Part shown: one piece after another, positions 60,711 to 64,000 of the stretch
How the letters are laid out: each line of letters opens with the position of its first letter
How positions within the stretch are numbered: position 1 is the first letter of the stretch
Assembly (NCBI RefSeq): GCF_021390575.1
Contig: NZ_JAJEJQ010000005.1
Coordinates: 186,001-250,000, forward strand
Direction: 5' to 3'
Length of the DNA stretch: 64,000 nucleotides
Source of the DNA: Paraburkholderia adhaesiva
GTDB taxonomy: Bacteria; Pseudomonadota; Gammaproteobacteria; Burkholderiales; Burkholderiaceae
Translations under genes and position numbers: made by a program
Notes under the pieces: model-generated
The model's database searches: none
The model's input: only the letters and a program-made list of their open reading frames with translations
What the model was told of the DNA's origin: nothing

Positions 60711-61229
60711 ATGGATAAACAGCAGGATCAGAAAATACGCACGGACATCCGTCAAGGCATGGCTGCACAAGATCACGCCCATGCACGGGTCGTCACCCTG
60801 ATTGAACTCCTGAACCGCGCAGGACAGGTTCAGGTCGATGATTCACCAGCCGATACGACCTGGCAGACTGCGACGGTGGAAGGTGCGCCCGGGAACGAGG
60901 TTGTCCGCTTCGCGTGGTCGGACAATCACCACGGTTTTTCGGTCGTGCTGACGGAAGGCGGCATTGCCGGCGGCGAATGGACAGGCGGTTCGTTCTTCTG
61001 CGAGGACGCTGAGGGAGCCGATACCCAGATCTCGCTTTTCGAAACGGTGCCCCTTGTGCCGCCGGGTCATGTCGCCGACCGTGCCGTACCTGAAGCGCGA
61101 ACTGCCCTTGCAGCGCGGCTTGCTGCAGCCTTTCCAGCCTTCCTTGATGATGGCGCGGTCAACGGCGCCGATCTGGTGGACTGGATCAATCAGGAGCTGG
61201 GCGCCGAACTGGCCGCCCTGCGCCGGTAG
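60711..61229 (+). CDS. hypothetical protein, 172 aa
   Basis: Soluble, acidic protein: a helical N-terminus (residues 1-40), a beta-rich central part (EVVRFAWSDNHHGFSVVLTE), and a helical C-terminus (ALAARLAAAFPAFLDDG). No recognised family. The gap to the Panacea gene is 57 bases and a strong hairpin follows the stop. Confidence 0.6.
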   Translation: MDKQQDQKIRTDIRQGMAAQDHAHARVVTLIELLNRAGQVQVDDSPADTTWQTATVEGAPGNEVVRFAWSDNHHGFSVVLTEGGIAGGEWTGGSFFCEDAEGADTQISLFETVPLVPPGHVADRAVPEARTALAARLAAAFPAFLDDGAVNGADLVDWINQELGAELAALRR

Positions 61230-61243
61230 CCCTTCGAGCTGGT

Positions 61244-61285
61244 CCCCGGTTCCGCAGTATCAGAGGTGGTACTGCGGAACCGGGG
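61244..61285. repeat. 16-bp perfect inverted repeat (hairpin)
   Basis: CCCCGGTTCCGCAGTA (61244-61259) is the exact reverse complement of TACTGCGGAACCGGGG (61270-61285), with a 10-base loop. It lies between the stop at 61229 and the start at 61300. There is no T tract, so it may be an mRNA stabiliser, factor-binding hairpin or protein site rather than a simple terminator. Confidence 0.7.
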
Positions 61286-61299
61286 CGCAGGAGCCCATG

Positions 61300-61554
61300 A
61301 TGAACACCGTCAAACCCCTCTGCCAGACGTGCGGCGATGGCGAGCAGCTGCCGCAGTACGGCGTCGCGCCCCACGAGTGTTTCTACAGACTCGGTCTCGC
61401 AATCGGGCAATCACGGCTGAAGCCAGCGAGCGAGTGGCCGGACAATTTCGAGCTCGATCCCGAAAGCGATGGCCAGTTGGGTATTTACCACTGCCCGGCA
61501 TGCGGTCCAAAGTTCCGCGCGGGTGTTCGGGTGGAGTCAATGCGCGACGCCTGA
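61300..61554 (+). CDS. zinc-ribbon-like small protein, 84 aa
   Basis: ATG 61300 (MNTVKPLCQTCGDGEQL) has GGAG 6 bases upstream; the ATG just before it is too close. Two Cys-x2-Cys pairs (LCQTCGDG, YHCPACGP) and a Cys/His between them (PHECF) suggest a zinc-binding ribbon. Possibly a nucleic-acid-binding accessory protein. No known family. Confidence 0.6.
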   Translation: MNTVKPLCQTCGDGEQLPQYGVAPHECFYRLGLAIGQSRLKPASEWPDNFELDPESDGQLGIYHCPACGPKFRAGVRVESMRDA

Positions 61555-61631
61555 AGTCCCAGGGCGCCCGAGAAGGCAGTCGGTCGTTGATGACTGCATC
61601 GGTGGTTGATCGTGTCTGACGGGAGCGCACC

Positions 61632-61805
61632 ATGCCCAGCAAATCGCAGAAGCAGCATGATTTCTGGAAAATCGTTTCCAAAAGCCCCGAGTTTGCGAAG
61701 AAGGTGGATGCCAGCAAGAAGGTCGCTGACGAATTTCTGGCGGCCGACAAGCGCGCCGGTCGATATCAATCTCGTCGAAACCCGCTTGTACCCAGGAAGC
61801 GGTAG
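61632..61805 (+). CDS. small basic protein, 57 aa
   Basis: MPSKSQKQHDFWKIVSKSPE followed by FAKKVDASKKVADEFLAADK is a very basic helical protein. The start MPSKSxxQH and the pattern ...FAKKV...KVxxEFxxADK are seen in small proteins of several tailed phages. GGGAG lies 7 bases upstream. It may bind DNA or act in the virion; the role is not established. Confidence 0.6.
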   Translation: MPSKSQKQHDFWKIVSKSPEFAKKVDASKKVADEFLAADKRAGRYQSRRNPLVPRKR

Positions 61806-61822
61806 ACGTTTCCGTCGCCGCC

Positions 61823-62893
61823 CTACATTTGCTTTCCCTTTATAAGCGTGTGTCCTCTGCCAATGGACAGTCGAAGATAACGGTCGAGCCTCGTCAGATA
61901 CTGGAATGCAACATGCAAATCCGGGCCGTTTACCGCGCAATGCGCGTCTTTCCGGCTTCCGGCCCGTGTCAGCCTGCTCCAGTCAAAGTAGGCGCCGCGG
62001 CCCTGTGTGGCGTTTACACACCAATGTTCGCCTATTCTCTCACCGATATCGTGAATATCCAGACCGGGCGTCGAAGTAAAAAAGAACAGGCAATGGTAGT
62101 GATAGCCGGCACCCGAACTGTATTCGATCTTACGTATATGGCCCGGCATTGACATATAGAAATCGTGTTTGAGACGCGCGATCAGCTTATTGAAATGCTT
62201 TCTGGCTGACTGGTGGACCTCTTCAAACGACGTGCGAGAAATCGGGTTGGTGACACCCCGGTAACCAAGATCGATCCGGACGCATTGCAAGGATTGATGG
62301 CGATGGACGAGGCTCGCGCTATACGTATCCAGACTTCCCAGTTCCTTCTGGCTGGCACGGAGGAAGTTGCGCTCCCGGGATCTGAGATTGTCATCCGAAA
62401 GGGCAGAATTCAGTGACGTCAATACTTCATTGATTTCGTGGATGACCTGTATTGGTAGTCCGATTGCGAGCCACTCATTGCTCAGAAAGGCAGCATGCTC
62501 TGGAAGCATTGTGCTGTGGTCAATAACCGTTTCCAGTACAGGATTGATGGCGTGATGATCAAATGTTCTTCTGAGTTGTCTGCGATCGAGATGCAGCCAC
62601 GCGCGGATCAGGAGCACGTCAGGCGTAAGCTGGATGAAATTTCTGTGCGGAGTCTCTTGCGACTTTATCGTGAGCCGCACCTGCCATCCTTTTCTGATTC
62701 GAGTCACGAGACGATCGATCCAGCCGAGGCTCTCGAGTAGTTCATTCTCTTGAGCGACGAGAAGTCGTGGGCCATCGGGTAGCGAACGGTCGAACAGAAA
62801 GAAGCGATCGCGCAGCCCCTCGCTCACCGCCTGCTGGAGCAGCGATGTGCCGTATCCAGCTGATGTAGCCCTTCCACATTGCCCGGTAGTCAT
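61823..62893 (-). CDS. inovirus Gp2-like/YagK-YfjJ-type protein
   Basis: A 356-residue protein whose C-terminal half matches the YagK/YfjJ (inovirus Gp2) domain: ARKHFNKLIARLKHDFYMS, then IEYSSGAGYHYHCLFFFT, and GAYFDWSRL. The paired histidines in YHYHCLFF resemble the HUH-like core seen in replication initiators of filamentous phages and satellites. It is inverted relative to its neighbours. It may initiate replication or be captured from a satellite or filamentous phage. The N-terminal 150 residues are not recognised. Confidence 0.75.
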   Translation of the reverse strand: MTTGQCGRATSAGYGTSLLQQAVSEGLRDRFFLFDRSLPDGPRLLVAQENELLESLGWIDRLVTRIRKGWQVRLTIKSQETPHRNFIQLTPDVLLIRAWLHLDRRQLRRTFDHHAINPVLETVIDHSTMLPEHAAFLSNEWLAIGLPIQVIHEINEVLTSLNSALSDDNLRSRERNFLRASQKELGSLDTYSASLVHRHQSLQCVRIDLGYRGVTNPISRTSFEEVHQSARKHFNKLIARLKHDFYMSMPGHIRKIEYSSGAGYHYHCLFFFTSTPGLDIHDIGERIGEHWCVNATQGRGAYFDWSRLTRAGSRKDAHCAVNGPDLHVAFQYLTRLDRYLRLSIGRGHTLIKGKQM

Positions 62894-63212
62894 CGCAGGT
62901 CACCTCGTCTGCCGATACAAACCAGTCTAAGCGACCGGGCTCGGCTGTGCCGGTCAATCTGGTTTATCTGTGCTCTGCAATGCTTTTCCGGTCCACCGTC
63001 ATTCCTCTTTTACGCCTGCTCTTCATCGCGTTGGTTGTCAAGTTGAGAAGCCGGTTTGTCAGTCTTGCCTTGGCTTAACTGCAGACTGCGTGCCGGGGTA
63101 TTGAATTCGACGATTCAAAAATATTTCAACCCTATATTCCACGGATGAGTTCAGGACAGAGATGAAATGAACTCAATCACTTAACAGACAGAAACGAACC
63201 AAGGAAATCAAC
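62894..63212 (+). other. intergenic region, promoter for the small membrane-protein operon
   Basis: No gene is supported in this 319-base gap. It separates the divergent Gp2-like gene from the plus-strand membrane-protein genes. Bases 63100-63210 are AT-richer and contain the CCTATATT motif described separately. Confidence 0.4.
63131..63138 (+). promoter_or_regulatory. CCTATATT candidate phage promoter
   Basis: CCTATATTCC lies 75 bases before ATG 63213, in an AT-rich context (AAAATATTTCAAC upstream). It shares the octamer plus CC with the copy at 44657 and drives a comparable small membrane protein. Confidence 0.55.
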
Positions 63213-63602
63213 ATGTTTAACAGCGCACTGAATAACGTTCTCAAATTTGCCGCAACCGCAGTTCAGGAAACCCCCAGCATTTTCGATAGCGCACCGGTGG
63301 AATCGGCGGCCCAACCGGCTGCAGGCTTTGTCGAAACCTGTACGGATTGGGTGAGTGAAAACAAGGCCGCGGTGATTGGCGCGACCGCCGCAGTTGCAGT
63401 CGGCGTCGGTGCTTACTACAGCTACCCGTGGATTCGCGACAAGTTCAAGGGAAACAAGGGCACAACGGCTGCATCGAAACCGTCGACGCCGGAATCGAAT
63501 CCCGCCGCCCCGACCGCTGAGGATGTGCAGGAGGATCTGAAGGCGGCTGTCAATCAGGCCAGGGAGTTCACGGAGAAGAATCCCAAGTCGACGAAGAAGT
63601 AA
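63213..63602 (+). CDS. membrane protein with long soluble tail, 129 aa
   Basis: AAGGAAATCAAC precedes ATG 63213. Residues 70-92 form one membrane helix (AVIGATAAVAVGVGAYYSYP), with a helical head and a Lys/Pro/Thr-rich disordered tail ending in basic residues. No family recognised. Own promoter-like motif upstream suggests a separate, perhaps strongly expressed transcript. It may act on the host membrane, like the tiny proteins near 45 kb. Confidence 0.65.
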   Translation: MFNSALNNVLKFAATAVQETPSIFDSAPVESAAQPAAGFVETCTDWVSENKAAVIGATAAVAVGVGAYYSYPWIRDKFKGNKGTTAASKPSTPESNPAAPTAEDVQEDLKAAVNQAREFTEKNPKSTKK

Positions 63603-63627
63603 GTCGATCGTCTGAAACAGTGAATCA

Positions 63628-63647
63628 CGGAGGCGCTCGCGCCTCCG
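63628..63647 (+). terminator. hairpin after the membrane-protein gene
   Basis: CGGAGGCG and CGCCTCCG form an 8-bp stem with a CTCG tetraloop, followed by a weak AATTATTT tract. It is a possible partial terminator between 63602 and 63683. Confidence 0.5.
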
Positions 63648-63682
63648 AATTATTTCGGCAATTCAATAAGGGAGTGGATTAA

Positions 63683-63865
63683 ATGGGTTTCTTCCCCCTC
63701 GCGTTTGCCGGACTTTGCATACTGGCCTGGGTGACCTGCCCTGTCGATGACCGTCTCTGCACGGCAGACGCAAGGCGGTCCAAACTTCACAAGGAGGCAA
63801 CTCGCAATGAGCGAGCCGTTGATGTACTCGCTGTACGTGGCGAAGGCCGTTCTGCGGGATTTTAA
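63683..63865 (+). CDS. small membrane-anchored protein, 60 aa
   Basis: MGFFPLAFAGLCILAWVTC forms a short membrane segment or signal, followed by a charged tail. GGGAG lies 9 bases upstream of ATG 63683. The last 59 bases overlap the next gene, whose ribosome site (AAGGAGG) lies inside this frame. The overlap lowers confidence that the full length is translated. Confidence 0.5.
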   Translation: MGFFPLAFAGLCILAWVTCPVDDRLCTADARRSKLHKEATRNERAVDVLAVRGEGRSAGF

Positions 63866-64000
63866 CGACGCGTATTTTCCTGCTGATCCGGATGATCCCG
63901 CGGCGCAGCTGCAGCGCAATGAGGAACTCATCGAAGAACTCGATGAGTATCAATGGATTAACGAGCAGATCCAGAAGGAACTCAAGCGCATTCACAAACG
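63807..64000 (+). CDS. hypothetical protein, N-terminal part (runs off the window)
   Basis: ATG 63807 (MSEPLMYSLYVAKAVLRDF) with AAGGAGG 9 bases upstream opens a frame that continues past the right edge. The 64 residues seen are acidic and helical (EELIEELDEYQWINEQI). Product unknown. Confidence 0.65.
   Translation, partial: MSEPLMYSLYVAKAVLRDFNDAYFPADPDDPAAQLQRNEELIEELDEYQWINEQIQKELKRIHK

Noticed and set aside
1..64000. CRISPR arrays, tRNA or rRNA genes, transposases, integrases, attachment sites
   Set aside because: No regularly spaced repeats, cloverleaf-like sequence, DDE/DEDD transposase or tyrosine/serine recombinase motif was seen on reading through the window; a dedicated scan (tRNAscan-SE, CRISPRCasFinder) was not possible here.

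Overview
The window is GC-rich DNA from a Burkholderiaceae-type host background (probably Paraburkholderia, Caballeronia or Burkholderia). Evidence for this is a KfrA-type plasmid protein, an H-NS-like protein with the betaproteobacterial C-terminal motif, a DUF3761-type secreted protein, a small HHHH-motif protein and a glycine-zipper lipoprotein. Most of the window (about 8.3 to 64 kb) is not ordinary host DNA. It looks like the virion, lysis and host-range part of a very large tailed phage related to the phiKZ group. The evidence is a stand-alone C-terminal beta-prime RNA polymerase subunit with its four zinc cysteines, four paralogous pro-proteins of the inner-head type with A-x-E processing sites, a divergent B-family DNA polymerase, several large unrecognised structural genes, an endolysin and a tail-fibre block.

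Layout. (1) 1-7.9 kb, plasmid or accessory segment: KfrA with a repeat operator, an SRAP protein, a zinc-ribbon protein, a two-gene operon behind tandem LexA boxes, a Phd/PIN toxin-antitoxin pair, a three-gene defence operon (CD-NTase, DUF6602 nuclease, AbiJ-HEPN), and H-NS-like and cold-shock genes. (2) 8-24.5 kb: wHTH regulator, large structural proteins, the RNAP beta-prime gene whose 3' end is re-made next to an inverted AbiTii gene, endolysin, B-family polymerase, an inverted fibre, an M48-like protease and the first inner-head-type protein. (3) 24.6-47 kb: two large minus-strand structural genes, then a long plus-strand run of structural genes including three tandem inner-head-type pro-proteins and three beta-rich tail-type paralogues, with small envelope-protein genes inserted and a cluster of tiny membrane proteins. 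(4) 47-54.6 kb: tail-fibre block with an SGNH esterase and AbfB/LamG domains. (5) 54.7-64 kb: small lineage-specific proteins, a wHTH protein, a DarG-like macrodomain, a short DNA clamp overlapping a Panacea protein, an inovirus Gp2-like protein and small membrane proteins.

How the parts fit. The structural genes would build a contractile-type jumbo virion. The beta-prime fragment probably belongs to a multi-subunit phage RNA polymerase, and the octamer CCTATATT, found 70-100 bp upstream of several start codons, is a candidate promoter for it. KfrA, toxin-antitoxin and SOS elements beside these genes suggest a replicon kept in the cell (phage-plasmid or prophage) rather than a purely lytic phage, although the join between the two parts cannot be proved from this window. 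Defence and counter-defence genes (the NTase/AbiJ operon, AbiTii, the macrodomain) are spread through it. I saw no tRNA, rRNA, CRISPR array, transposase or integrase. Both ends of the window cut through genes.
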